47,390 bases of DNA from an uncultured Clostridia bacterium (lineage in GTDB: Bacteria; Bacillota; Clostridia; Christensenellales; Borkfalkiaceae): assembly GCA_944354535.1 (NCBI GenBank), contig CALVPY010000017.1:1-47390 (forward strand), read 5' to 3'. Under the pieces are notes generated by a model, which made no database searches, was not told where the DNA came from, and saw nothing but the letters and a program-made list of their open reading frames with translations. Positions 1 to 8,194 of the stretch are shown here, piece after piece. The stretch's first letter is position 1. Each line of letters starts with the position of its first letter. Position numbers and translations under genes: made by a program.

Positions 1-1292
1 TTGGGCTCCACGTCGCCGTGGTGCGCCATGATGGCGTTGACGATCATCGCGTTTTCCTTGTACTTCTTGGCAAGGTCTGCGCCGATCTGGATGTGCGTGC
101 CTTCCTGCTCCCTGTCGACTGCCTTGCCGATGTCGTGCAGAAGGCCCGCGCGCTTGGCAAAGTTGACGTCGAGGCCGAGCTCCTGCGCCATGAGGCCCGC
201 GAGCTGCGCGACTTCGATGGAGTGGCGGTAGACGTTCTGGCCATAGCTCGTGCGGAATTTGAGGCGGCCGATGAGCTTGATGAGCTCGGGGTGCAGCCCG
301 AAGATGCCCACTTCGAACATGGCGTTCTCGCCCGCGGCCTTGATCTGCTGATCGATCTCTTTGGTGACCTTTTCCACCGTCTCCTCGATGCGGGCGGGGT
401 GGATGCGGCCGTCCGAAATGAGGCGCTCGAGCGTGAGGCGAGCGATCTCCCGTCTTACGGGATCGAAGCCCGAAAGGATGACGACCTCGGGCGTATCGTC
501 GATGATGAGTTCGATGCCGGTCGCGTTCTCGATGGCGCGGATGTTGCGCCCCTCGCGGCCGATGATGCGCGCCTTCATGTCGTCGTTGGGCAGCGGCACG
601 ACGGAGACCGTCGTCTCCGAAGCGTGGTCGGATGCGCAGCGCTGGATGGCGAGCGTGATGATGTTCTTGGCGTTGAGGTCCGCCTCGTCCTTTGCCTGCT
701 GTTCGAGGTTCCTCACCTGCACCGCACAGTCGCGGCGAGTCTCGTCCAAAATTTCATCGGTGAGCTGCGCTTTTGCTTCCTCTTTGGTGAGCTGGGCGAC
801 GCGCTCGAGCTCCTGCACCATGAGTTCATGCTGATGCGAGAGCTCCTCCCTCGTCTTTTCCGCCTCTTCAAGGCGGCGATTCAAGTTGTTTTTCTGCTGT
901 TCGACGCTTTCGAGCTTCTTGGAAAGTTCCTGATCTTTCCGCTCGAGGGCGTCCTCCTGCTTGTTGAGGCGCGCTTCGATACGCTGCTGCTCGGCGCGCT
1001 TCTCTTTCATTTCCTGCTCAAACTCGTTTCTTCTCTTGAGTTCCTGCTCCTTGGCCTCGAGGACCGCTTCTTTTTTTAATTGCTTGCATTCCGCCTTCGC
1101 ACTTGCGAGCATCTTCTCGACCTGCTGCGAGGTCTCATCGAGCTTCTGCTCCGACTTCTTTTTGGCAATTTTCTGAAGGATGACGTAGGCCGCCGCACCG
1201 CCGATCAAAAGCCCGACAATGGGAAGGACGACAAAGAGCGCGACTGCAAGCCCCGTCGATACATCAAGGAGCAGGCTGCTTAAAACCATCAT
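1..1292 (-). CDS. rny: Ribonuclease Y, 5' part (gene runs off the left edge)
   Basis: Membrane-anchored endoribonuclease that starts mRNA decay in Firmicutes. The 430 visible codons show an N-terminal membrane helix (about residues 9-32), a long Lys/Glu-rich coiled coil (about 35-200), a KH RNA-binding domain with GREGRN at 245-250, and the start of the HD phosphohydrolase domain with HDIGK at 386-390. The family is usually about 520 residues, so roughly 90 C-terminal residues lie outside the window. Two adjacent ATG codons (1292 and 1289) follow AGGAGG; the first is 6 nt from it, so the exact start is uncertain by one codon. A near-consensus promoter lies about 90 bp upstream. Identification is firm from domain order and motifs. 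Confidence 0.96.
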   Translation of the reverse strand, partial: MMVLSSLLLDVSTGLAVALFVVLPIVGLLIGGAAAYVILQKIAKKKSEQKLDETSQQVEKMLASAKAECKQLKKEAVLEAKEQELKRRNEFEQEMKEKRAEQQRIEARLNKQEDALERKDQELSKKLESVEQQKNNLNRRLEEAEKTREELSHQHELMVQELERVAQLTKEEAKAQLTDEILDETRRDCAVQVRNLEQQAKDEADLNAKNIITLAIQRCASDHASETTVSVVPLPNDDMKARIIGREGRNIRAIENATGIELIIDDTPEVVILSGFDPVRREIARLTLERLISDGRIHPARIEETVEKVTKEIDQQIKAAGENAMFEVGIFGLHPELIKLIGRLKFRTSYGQNVYRHSIEVAQLAGLMAQELGLDVNFAKRAGLLHDIGKAVDREQEGTHIQIGADLAKKYKENAMIVNAIMAHHGDVEP

Positions 1293-1378
1293 TTTCAGCC
1301 TCCTGCTTGGGATATTTTTTTGACATTTATCCGTATATCGCCCTGAAATAAGGCGTATAGTTAGGCATTGTCTTAATG

Positions 1379-1407
1379 ATTATACAATACTCTATGCAGA
1401 TTGTCAA
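1379..1407 (-). promoter_or_regulatory. rny promoter
   Basis: On the minus strand TTGACA (1407-1402) and TATAAT (1384-1379) are separated by 17 bp, a full sigma-A consensus match. This predicts a leader of about 80 nt before rny. Confidence 0.85.
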
Positions 1408-1487
1408 CCGGTTAAGCGCAACTCCTCTCCCCCGCCGTCCATTTTTTTTGCCGAAAGAGGGAAAATCGCCCTTGCGCGCGCCGTACG

Positions 1488-2034
1488 GCCCACCGGGCTC
1501 TTCGCAAAAAAGCACTTGCTCACCCCAGAAGAGGAGGCTATAATAAGGAATCTTCCCAAAATTATTTCCGCGAGCAAAACCGCGCTTTTGCGCTGCGGGA
1601 CACAATTTGTACCCGCAGGGCACTTATTGTCCAATCGAGACATTCAAGCTCGTGGGCGACGACGTCTGTTGAAATCAACAAACTTTACCCCTCGCCGCAA
1701 AGATTTCCCAAAGGGGAAGATTTGCGGCGAAATCTCCTCACGGAATTTGTTTTGCGCAGCAAAAGAAATTCGTGAACTAAATCACTTCCACGAGGAGGGT
1801 CTCCCTCCGCTGCTTCTCAAATGAAATGAGCCGAGCAGGGTTCCCCTGCGCTGGCTCACTCAATTTGTCCTATGCTTAGGACTTATTATCAGATAAGGAC
1901 GAAAAAAAGCGCGGGCAAAAAAGCAATTTAGATGCACAACGCGCACCCCTCGCCGCAAAGATTTCCCAAAGGGGAAGATTTGCGGCGAAATCTCCTCACG
2001 GAATTTGTTTTGCGCAGCAAAAGAAATTCGTGAT
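1488..2034. repeat. Mosaic intergenic repeat, locus 1
   Basis: The 747-bp gap between rny and the ABC exporter has no credible gene and is filled with modules that recur elsewhere in the window. These are: a GCCCACCGGGC hairpin followed by GCACTTGCTCACC and GAGGAGGCT (1488-1551); a module starting GCGAGCAAAACC (1570); a self-complementary block with GCCGCAAAGATT...GCGGCGAAAT present twice (about 1690-1730 and 1949-1989); a hairpin CACGGAATTT...AAATTCGTG, also twice, ending at 1774 and 2033; a GAGCC...GGCTC hairpin (about 1826-1858); and GTCCTATGCTTAGGAC at 1867-1882. The last hairpin ends 6 bp from the exporter stop codon. Confidence 0.8.
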
Positions 2035-2039
2035 TTTTT

Positions 2040-3800
2040 TCATCCTGCAAACTGCGCCTTATAGAGCTCCGAATAGAAGCCGCCCTTTTGAAGGAGCTCC
2101 TTGTGCGTGCCCTGCTCGATGATGGTGCCCGCCTTCATCACGAGGATGAGATCGGCGTTCTCGATGGTCGAAAGGCGGTGCGCCACGATGAAGCAGGTGC
2201 GCCCCTGCATAAGCTTCGAAAAGGCGTCCTGTACGCGCATTTCGGTGCGGGTATCGATAGAGCTCGTCGCCTCGTCCAGAATGAGCATGGGCGGGCGGGT
2301 GAGCATGATGCGCGCGATGCAAAGTAGCTGCCGCTGCCCCTGCGAGAGCGCGCCCTCGTCGCCGATGACGGTATCGTAGCCTTCGGGCAGGCGGGAGATG
2401 AAGCCGTGCGCATGCGCCGCGCGGGCTGCCTCGATCATCTCCTCTTCGGTCGCTTCGGGATTGCCCATCAGAAGGTTCTCGCGCACGGTCGCCTTTTTCA
2501 GCCACGTCTCCTGCAATACCATGCCGTAGTGGCTGCGGAGCGACTTGCGCGTGATCTCTCTTATATCGTGCCCGTCCACCGAGACGCTCCCCTTGTCCAC
2601 GTCGTAAAAGCGCATCAGAAGATTGATGAGCGTCGTCTTGCCGCAGCCCGTGGGGCCGACGATGGCGACACGCTTGCCCGCGGGCGCGAGCACGTTGAGA
2701 TGCTCGATGAGCGGCTTTTCGGGATCGTAGGAAAAACTGACGTCCGACAAGCGCACTTCGCCCCTGACATTGGCGAGCTCTTCCTTGCCTTCGTCGGAGG
2801 GCTGTTCCTCCTCGCCGATAAGGGCAAAGAGGCGCGCCGCACATGCAAGAGCGTTCTGGAACTCGGTGATGACTTCGGTGATCTCGTTGAAGGGCTTGGT
2901 GTACTGCGTCGCGTAGGAGAGGACGGAGCTCAGATTGCCCACCGTAAAGGGGACGGCGGCGCCCGCCGTCGCGATGACGAGGAAGGCGCCCACGAGCGCC
3001 ACGAGGGCATAGACGATGTTGTTGACGAGGCGGGTGCCCGGGTTGGTCGTCGAGGAATAGAAGATGGCGCGCAGCGAGCACGCGCGGAGGCGTTCGTTGA
3101 TCTCGTCGAACTTTTCTTCGTTCTCCCCCTCGTGCGAGAACGCCTTGACGATCTTCAAATTCCCGATCATTTCGTCGATGAAGCCCGTCTGCTCGGCGCG
3201 CGTCGCCGCCTGCTTCTTGAACATGGAGTAGGTGCGCTTGGAGATAAAGCGGGCGAGGAAGAGGGAGAGCGGCGTCACGCAGAGCACGACGAGCGCGATC
3301 TCCCAGCGCAGCACAAAGAGGATAACGAGCACGCCCAAAATGGTCGCCGCGCCCGTAAAGAGCTGCGTGAAGCCGAGAAGAAGGCCATCGGAAAACTGCT
3401 CGGCGTCCGTGATGACGACGGAAGCCGTCTTGCCGTAGGAGCGGCCGTCGAGATATTTCAAGGGGAGCACGCCGAGTTTGCGGAAGGCGTCGCGGCGGAT
3501 ATCCGCGAGCACGCGGTAGGCGATGTGGTTGTTGGAAAGGCTCATGAGCCACTGCGAGAGCGCCGTTAACGCGATGCTCACGCCGATCGCCGCAAAGAGC
3601 GCATAGAGGCGGGAATAGGCCACTTCGTTTGCGCCCGCCATGCAGTCGATGGCAAGCCCCGCAAGATAGGGTACGGTGAGCGTGGACGCGACATAGACGA
3701 CGGCGCACACCACCGTGCAGACGAGGAAGAGCGAATAGGGCTTCAGATAGCCGAGGATGCCGCGGAAGGTGCCTTCGGGGCGTTTTTTGATACGTTTCAT
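2040..3800 (-). CDS. ABC exporter half-transporter, catalytically intact subunit (BmrD/YheH-like)
   Basis: ATP-driven export subunit of 586 residues: a six-helix transmembrane domain (about 1-330) followed by a nucleotide-binding domain. Walker A is GPTGCGKT with Lys388, Walker B ends LILDEATSS with the catalytic Glu510, and the H-loop reads VAHRLS. The signature is LSQGQ instead of LSGGQ. The ATG overlaps the stop of the upstream partner by 4 bp (ATGA), so the two are translationally coupled. Together with the partner's degenerate Walker B this is the pattern of asymmetric heterodimeric exporters (BmrCD, LmrCD, TM287/288 families). The substrate cannot be read from sequence; multidrug or lipid export is typical of the family. 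Confidence 0.9.
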   Translation of the reverse strand: MKRIKKRPEGTFRGILGYLKPYSLFLVCTVVCAVVYVASTLTVPYLAGLAIDCMAGANEVAYSRLYALFAAIGVSIALTALSQWLMSLSNNHIAYRVLADIRRDAFRKLGVLPLKYLDGRSYGKTASVVITDAEQFSDGLLLGFTQLFTGAATILGVLVILFVLRWEIALVVLCVTPLSLFLARFISKRTYSMFKKQAATRAEQTGFIDEMIGNLKIVKAFSHEGENEEKFDEINERLRACSLRAIFYSSTTNPGTRLVNNIVYALVALVGAFLVIATAGAAVPFTVGNLSSVLSYATQYTKPFNEITEVITEFQNALACAARLFALIGEEEQPSDEGKEELANVRGEVRLSDVSFSYDPEKPLIEHLNVLAPAGKRVAIVGPTGCGKTTLINLLMRFYDVDKGSVSVDGHDIREITRKSLRSHYGMVLQETWLKKATVRENLLMGNPEATEEEMIEAARAAHAHGFISRLPEGYDTVIGDEGALSQGQRQLLCIARIMLTRPPMLILDEATSSIDTRTEMRVQDAFSKLMQGRTCFIVAHRLSTIENADLILVMKAGTIIEQGTHKELLQKGGFYSELYKAQFAG

Positions 3801-5518
3801 GCCTGTACCCCCTCGTCACGGAATTGCGTATGATAAATTTCCTTATAAATTTCGCAAATTTTCAGAAGCTCCTCGTGCCTGCCCATGCCGGCGACCTTGC
3901 CGCCGTCGAGGACGAGGATGAGATCGGCGTGCAGCACGGACGCCGCACGCTGGGAGACGAGGAAGACGGTGCTGTCGAGCGTCCTCAGCGCGACCCTGAG
4001 GCGCGCGTCCGTCGCGTAATCGAGCGCCGAAGCGGAGTCGTCCAGAATGAGGATCTCCGGCTTTTTGACGAGGGCGCGGGCGATGGTGAGGCGCTGCCGC
4101 TGCCCGCCCGAGAGGTTCTTGCCCTCCTGCTCGACGGGGGCGTCCAGCCCGCCCTTGGACGCAACGACGTCCTCCGCCTGGGCGAGGCGCACGGCCTCCA
4201 TCAGCTCTTCGTCGGTGGCGTTTTCGTTGCCCCACAGAAGGTTGCTGCGGATGGTGCCTTCGAAGAGCACCGCCTTCTGCGGCACGATGCCGACGCGCTC
4301 GCGCACCTCTTCGACGGGGATGCCGCGCACGTCGCGCCCTTTTAAGAGCACCCGCCCCTGCGTCGCCGCATAGAAGCGGGGCAGGAGGTTTACAAGCGTA
4401 CTCTTGCCCGCGCCCGTGCCGCCGATGATGCCGATCGTCTCGCCGGGGCGCGCCATGAAAGTGACGTCGGAAAGCGCGCTGCCGCCGCCCCCGTAGGCGA
4501 AGGAGACGTGCTCGAAGCGCACAGCGGCGTTATCGGCATGGCCCGCGGAAAGCGTCGGTTCGAGGACGGAGGGCTCCCCCTCCCTGTCGAGCACCTTGCC
4601 CACGCGCTGCTGGCAGGAGACCGCCTTCGTCATGGTGACGATGAGGTTGGCGAGCTTGATGAGCTCGACGAGGATCTGCGAAAGATAGCTGTAAAGCGCG
4701 ATGACGTCGCCCTTCAAGAGGATGCCGTCATCGACGCGCCCCGCGCTCAGGTAGAGGAGCGCGATGAGAGCCAAATTGATGAGGATGTAAGTAATGGGCC
4801 CCGTGAGCGCCGAGATGCGCCCCACCTTCTTTTGCGCGCGTTCGAGTTCGCGCGTGTGTTCGTCGAAGGCGAGGCGCTCCTTTTCTTCCATCGAGAAGGC
4901 GCGGATGACGCGCACGCCCGCCAGATTTTCGCGCACGGACAGGAACACCCTGTCGAGCTTTGCCTGCACCTTCTTATAGAGAGGGATGCAGGCGCCCATC
5001 ACCGAATAGACGGCGACGGCAAGGAGCGGGATGACGGCGACAAAGACGAGCGCGACCTTCGCATCGACGGTGAACGCCATCGCCATCGCCCCGAAGACGA
5101 TGAAGGGCGAACGCAGAAAGAGGCGCAGCGTCATGTTGACGCCCGTCTGCACCTGGTTGATGTCGCTCGTCATGCGGGTGATCATCGTGGAGGTGCCCAT
5201 CTCGTCGATCTGAGAAAACGAGAAGGACTGCAATTTGCGGAAGAGGCGGGAGCGAAGCTCTGCCGAGCAGCCCACGGCGGCGCGCGCCGCGAAGAACTGC
5301 CCCGCGATGGAGAAGGCGCACCCGACGATCCCCATGCCCACGAGCACGAGGCACATGAGGGCGATGAACTGTTTATCCCCCTCCGCGATGCCCTTATCGA
5401 CGATGAGGGCGACGATAAGCGGGGTGACAAGTTCGAGGCTCGCCTCCAACAGCTTGAAAAGGGGCGCTAAGATGCATTCCGCCCTGAAGCGTTTCAGACA
5501 GGAGAAAAGATGTTTCAA
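3797..5518 (-). CDS. ABC exporter half-transporter, degenerate-site subunit (BmrC/YheI-like)
   Basis: First gene of the two-gene exporter operon, 573 residues with TTG start at 5518. It has six predicted membrane helices and a nucleotide-binding domain with Walker A GGTGAGKS (Lys372) and an intact LSGGQ. Walker B reads ILDDSAS, so the catalytic Glu is Asp494. An in-frame ATG exists at 5596, but a strong promoter has its -10 at 5578-5583, so that ATG would not be transcribed; the TTG has GGAG 7 nt upstream and the protein then begins like relatives (KHLFSCLKRF). Asp at this position marks the non-hydrolysing site of heterodimeric exporters. Confidence 0.88.
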   Translation of the reverse strand: MKHLFSCLKRFRAECILAPLFKLLEASLELVTPLIVALIVDKGIAEGDKQFIALMCLVLVGMGIVGCAFSIAGQFFAARAAVGCSAELRSRLFRKLQSFSFSQIDEMGTSTMITRMTSDINQVQTGVNMTLRLFLRSPFIVFGAMAMAFTVDAKVALVFVAVIPLLAVAVYSVMGACIPLYKKVQAKLDRVFLSVRENLAGVRVIRAFSMEEKERLAFDEHTRELERAQKKVGRISALTGPITYILINLALIALLYLSAGRVDDGILLKGDVIALYSYLSQILVELIKLANLIVTMTKAVSCQQRVGKVLDREGEPSVLEPTLSAGHADNAAVRFEHVSFAYGGGGSALSDVTFMARPGETIGIIGGTGAGKSTLVNLLPRFYAATQGRVLLKGRDVRGIPVEEVRERVGIVPQKAVLFEGTIRSNLLWGNENATDEELMEAVRLAQAEDVVASKGGLDAPVEQEGKNLSGGQRQRLTIARALVKKPEILILDDSASALDYATDARLRVALRTLDSTVFLVSQRAASVLHADLILVLDGGKVAGMGRHEELLKICEIYKEIYHTQFRDEGVQA

Positions 5519-5577
5519 AACTCTGCTCCGAAAAAGTATTTTTACAAAATTTTTGCGGCAAAACGCCGCTTTTTCAA

Positions 5578-5606
5578 ATTGTAACTTGTTGCACAAAAAA
5601 AGTCAA
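5578..5606 (-). promoter_or_regulatory. Promoter of the ABC exporter operon
   Basis: Minus-strand TTGACT (5606-5601), 17 bp, TACAAT (5583-5578). The -35 box lies inside the T-rich tail of the terminator of the preceding gene. Confidence 0.75.
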
Positions 5607-5622
5607 GCGCCTTTCAAGGCGC
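5594..5622 (-). terminator. Intrinsic terminator after the acyltransferase gene
   Basis: Minus-strand hairpin with arms GCGCCT and AGGCGC (5607-5622), followed by a T-rich run (5601-5594). It overlaps the promoter of the next operon. Confidence 0.75.
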
Positions 5623-5700
5623 CCGACTGTCGGTTTGCAAATAAGTATCGGCGACAAAGTATTCATCCGATGAATACTTTTCAATGCCGATGAATGCTTT

Positions 5701-7002
5701 TCAATTTTGCTTGGCAGAATGCTCGCGTTTCACCCTCTCCTGCGCCAAACGGAAAATTTCCTCCGTCGCAAAGGAGAATTTAGAAAGCTGCGTGCGGTTC
5801 GAAACGGGATGCAGCCAATAACTGTCGTCGTGCACCGAGATGTCGATGCAGTCGCCGAAGATGTTCTTCTTGTATTTATCCTTGCGGAAGGGATAGTCGT
5901 ATTCGACGTGCACGCTTTCGAGCTCGTTGCCCGCCCAGAAGAGATCGACGGGCTTGCCGTAGGCGGTGCAGGTCAAATGCGTGCCCTCGACGGTCTGCAC
6001 GAGCCTGCCCATGCCCTGATCGTAAAAGCGCTTGGCGTTGGGCAGGGTATGCACGGTGACCTCGTCTTCGAAGCGGTATTTGCCGCTCTCCACTTCCTCG
6101 CGCACGTTCTGCCTCTCCCACGCCATCCAGTCGGGGATGTGCGAAAACTCCGTCTCCCCCTCTTCGGCATGCAGTTCGCCCAGCTCGCTCATCTCCCACA
6201 CCTTCTTGCAGGCATTGCACCACAGCTTGGTACCCTTCGAATACATTTCGAATTCCTTCTTGCAGTGCGGGCACTGATAGAGGATGTGATGCAGCCCTTC
6301 GGCGCGCTTTTCGTAAGTGTTGCGGATGCCCTCCTCCTTCTGCCAAGCGTACTCGTCGCGCTGCAATTCCTTATGGATGCGCGCGTTGAGTTCGGCGGCG
6401 GAGAGCGTTTTGACTTCCTCCGCGTTCGCGACGCAGACGAGGTCGGCGCGCATGGGAAGATACTGCTCCACCTTGTTCCACTGCGGCGCGGAGATGAAGG
6501 GGCCGTACATCCTGAGGACGACGACGGGGACCTTCATGAGCTTGCCCGACTTACCCAACGAATCGGGCAGAAAGGAAGTCGTGCCGTCGAAGGAGTAGCG
6601 CGCCTCGGGATAGACGCAGACGATATCCCCGAGGGTATCGATGCAGTACTTCATGTTCTTGATGAGGTGCAGGTCTTTGACGAATTTGCGCTTGCAGATG
6701 CACCCCAGCTGCCGCATGAGCCAGTCGCCCACGTCGCGGATGGCGTCGATAGCGACGACGTTGTTGGCGCCGTAGGGCGCCACGGCCTTGTACATGAGGG
6801 GGAAATCGAGCATACTCGCATGAGTCGCAAGCAGAAGATAGGGCGGCTCGATGCCCTCCATATTGATTTTGTTGATGGTGACGGGCCGCCCCTTGAGGCG
6901 GGGGTCGATGGCAAACTTGTTGGCGATCCACATCCAAAGCTTACTTGGCTTCTTTGGTTTGCGCGCAAAATCGTAGCGCTTGGGTTCCCTGTTTTGTTTC
7001 AT
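5701..7002 (-). CDS. PlsC-type glycerolipid acyltransferase with C-terminal zinc ribbon
   Basis: Predicted 433-residue acyltransferase, probably acting on lysophosphatidic acid or a related lipid at the membrane. The N-terminal half carries the PlsC/LPLAT signatures: catalytic HASMLD (H-X4-D) near residue 60 and a YPEA block near 131 matching the substrate-binding motif. Behind it lies a two-CXXC zinc ribbon (CPHC...CNAC, about 243-266) and a C-terminal domain of about 160 residues I do not recognise. Typical PlsC enzymes are 200-250 residues, so this is a long variant. It has its own promoter and terminator and so stands alone. Acyltransferase class is well supported; the substrate is not. 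Confidence 0.85.
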   Translation of the reverse strand: MKQNREPKRYDFARKPKKPSKLWMWIANKFAIDPRLKGRPVTINKINMEGIEPPYLLLATHASMLDFPLMYKAVAPYGANNVVAIDAIRDVGDWLMRQLGCICKRKFVKDLHLIKNMKYCIDTLGDIVCVYPEARYSFDGTTSFLPDSLGKSGKLMKVPVVVLRMYGPFISAPQWNKVEQYLPMRADLVCVANAEEVKTLSAAELNARIHKELQRDEYAWQKEEGIRNTYEKRAEGLHHILYQCPHCKKEFEMYSKGTKLWCNACKKVWEMSELGELHAEEGETEFSHIPDWMAWERQNVREEVESGKYRFEDEVTVHTLPNAKRFYDQGMGRLVQTVEGTHLTCTAYGKPVDLFWAGNELESVHVEYDYPFRKDKYKKNIFGDCIDISVHDDSYWLHPVSNRTQLSKFSFATEEIFRLAQERVKREHSAKQN

Positions 7003-7029
7003 TTGTTTTTTCTCCCTCTACTCTCTCGT

Positions 7030-7080
7030 ACGGGACATATATCCCGTCTATAGTATAACAGCGGGGAGGCATTTTGTCAA
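7030..7080 (-). promoter_or_regulatory. Promoter of the acyltransferase gene, with leader palindrome
   Basis: Minus-strand TTGACA (7080-7075), 17 bp, TATACT (7057-7052). Just downstream, ACGGGA and TCCCGT (7030-7047) form an inverted repeat around a 6-nt centre, which could be an operator or a leader hairpin. Confidence 0.75.
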
Positions 7081-7100
7081 GGCGTGCAGACCAAACGCCC

Positions 7101-7679
7101 TCAAAATGCTTCAAAAAGCAGCTTGATGCCGATGAGAACGAGCACGAGCCCGCCTATCTTCTGCGCCCCGCCCGAAAGTTTATCGCCCGCAAGTTTCCCC
7201 ACCTGCACGGCGGCAAGCGATAAAAGGAAGGTGGTCGCGGCGATGATGAGGGCGCAGAGCGGCACGCCGAGCGAAAGAGACCCCGCCGCCTCCTGCGCCA
7301 TGAACGAAACGCCGACGGCGAGCGCGTCGATAGAAGTTGCGACGGCCTGCGCGGTGAGCGCGGGAAGGCGCAGCCCCTCCCGCCTCACAAGGAAGCGTTC
7401 CTCCTCTTCCGAAGCCGCGTCGAGGAGCATCTTCCCGCCCAGAAAGAGGAGCAGAAGAAAGGAAAGATAGGGTGCGATGCGCCCGACGAGAGAGGAAAAG
7501 ACAGAACTCCCAAAGTACCCCAAAAGGGGCATCCCGCCCTGAAAGACACCGAAAAAGAGGGCGATGAGGAAGGTCTTTTTTCGGCTCATGCGAGGCTCCG
7601 CCATGCCGTTCGCCATGCCGACCGCCGCCGCGTCCATCGAAAGCGCCGCGCCCAATAAGACGATATCGAAAATGCTCAT
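7101..7679 (-). CDS. mntP: Manganese efflux pump MntP
   Basis: Six-helix membrane protein of 192 residues, the usual size for the family, that exports Mn2+. It is an internal duplication, visible as two helices with acidic motifs ALSMDAAAVG (about residue 11) and ATSIDALAVG (about residue 113); the Asp residues are those needed for transport in the family. A GGGAG ribosome site precedes the ATG. The leader carries a yybP-ykoY type riboswitch and a terminator, which fits activation by Mn2+ and supports the assignment. It is transcribed alone; its 3' end abuts the next promoter. Confidence 0.94.
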   Translation of the reverse strand: MSIFDIVLLGAALSMDAAAVGMANGMAEPRMSRKKTFLIALFFGVFQGGMPLLGYFGSSVFSSLVGRIAPYLSFLLLLFLGGKMLLDAASEEEERFLVRREGLRLPALTAQAVATSIDALAVGVSFMAQEAAGSLSLGVPLCALIIAATTFLLSLAAVQVGKLAGDKLSGGAQKIGGLVLVLIGIKLLFEAF

Positions 7680-7696
7680 GAAAAGTTTTCTCCCGT

Positions 7697-7748
7697 AAAA
7701 AGAAAGACCCGCGCACGGCGCGCCGAAAAAGCGTTCCGTGCACAGGTC
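7697..7748 (-). terminator. Terminator forming the expression platform of the mntP riboswitch
   Basis: On the minus strand a 13-bp stem (7748-7736 with 7718-7706, including G-U pairs) is followed by TTTCTTTTT (7705-7697). Its 5' arm begins with GACC, which is also the conserved 3' end of the aptamer (GAGACC). Metal binding that keeps GACC in the aptamer would prevent terminator folding and allow mntP transcription, an ON switch. Confidence 0.8.
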
Positions 7749-7890
7749 TCAAAATTTCAGGTATCACCCGCGGCGCATCGCCGCAATATGTGGATGAGCA
7801 CCGCCCCAATGTTCAGGTATCCCCGCGGCGCATCGCCGCAGTATGTGGAAGAATACCGCCCGAGGGGGCCTTCTACTCCCCTATGCCTCT
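7742..7890 (-). promoter_or_regulatory. yybP-ykoY family Mn2+ riboswitch upstream of mntP
   Basis: Read on the minus strand, the leader has the family hallmarks in order: GGGGAGTAG (7881-7873), ACATAC in a loop (about 7837-7832) and closing GAGACC (7750-7745). It lies between a strong promoter and a terminator in front of a Mn exporter gene, the classic genomic context. The middle of the aptamer is duplicated (see separate repeat entry), so the exact fold and which ACATAC-like loop docks with the GGGGAGTAG region are uncertain. Confidence 0.82.
7756..7861 (-). repeat. Internal tandem duplication inside the mntP riboswitch
   Basis: Two copies of about 50 nt (7756-7807 and 7812-7861; offset 56) share the stretch TTCAGGTAT, the core GCGGCGCATCGCCGC and TGTGGA on the plus strand. 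Each folds as a hairpin with GCGGCGATGCGCCGC on the transcript. The ACATAC loop of the distal copy reads ACATAT in the proximal one. Confidence 0.85.
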
Positions 7891-7892
7891 CA

Positions 7893-7921
7893 ATAATAGC
7901 AAAAGAAGCATGTTCTGTCAA
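7893..7921 (-). promoter_or_regulatory. Promoter of the mntP riboswitch transcript
   Basis: Minus-strand TTGACA (7921-7916), 17 bp, TATTAT (7898-7893). The stop codon TGA of the upstream small gene (7920-7918) is part of this -35 box. Confidence 0.8.
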
Positions 7922-8175
7922 CCGTTTTGTACGAGCCCCGCGATCTCTTTGACGCGGTTCATGGGGACGGGCGCCGTCTGCCGCGTGCAGCGTTCGAGCT
8001 TTTCCACGACGCCCTCGCGCGTGAGATGCCCTTCGGGCACGAGCACCCTGTCGCCCTCCTTCACGAAGACGAGCTCGGGCACGAGATACCACCCGGCCTC
8101 TTCCCCCGCCCTGACTTTGGCAAAGGTATAAATTTCTCCGTCCGCGAGCACCCCGCCCGCCAAAGAATGGATCAT
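7918..8175 (-). CDS. Small protein of unknown function
   Basis: An 85-residue soluble protein beginning MIHSLAGGVL; ATG at 8175 has AGGAGG 7 nt upstream, which favours it over an in-frame ATG at 8211. It starts 19 bp after cls on the same strand and so is probably its operon partner. I do not recognise the family; the sequence is mixed beta-like with a basic C-terminal helix (about 60-82), no membrane segment, and a single Cys. Its stop codon sits inside the mntP promoter. Confidence 0.75.
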   Translation of the reverse strand: MIHSLAGGVLADGEIYTFAKVRAGEEAGWYLVPELVFVKEGDRVLVPEGHLTREGVVEKLERCTRQTAPVPMNRVKEIAGLVQNG

Positions 8176-8194
8176 AGCAAAGCCTCCTTTTCGG

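Noticed and set aside
18-1079. Long plus-strand open frame opposite rny, and similar ones at 2406-3569, 5707-7053, 8363-9652, 29101-30804 and 36594-37805
   Set aside because: All lie antisense to well-identified genes, are rich in Arg, His and Asp, and have no recognisable domains; they are shadows caused by high GC.
1516-1824. Plus-strand open frame of 102 codons in the first gap
   Set aside because: It consists entirely of modules that occur elsewhere as non-coding repeats and it is not preserved in reading frame between copies.
3797-5518. Missing catalytic Glu in one ABC exporter subunit as a defect
   Set aside because: Asp at this place is normal for one half of heterodimeric exporters such as BmrCD; it is noted in the annotation only.
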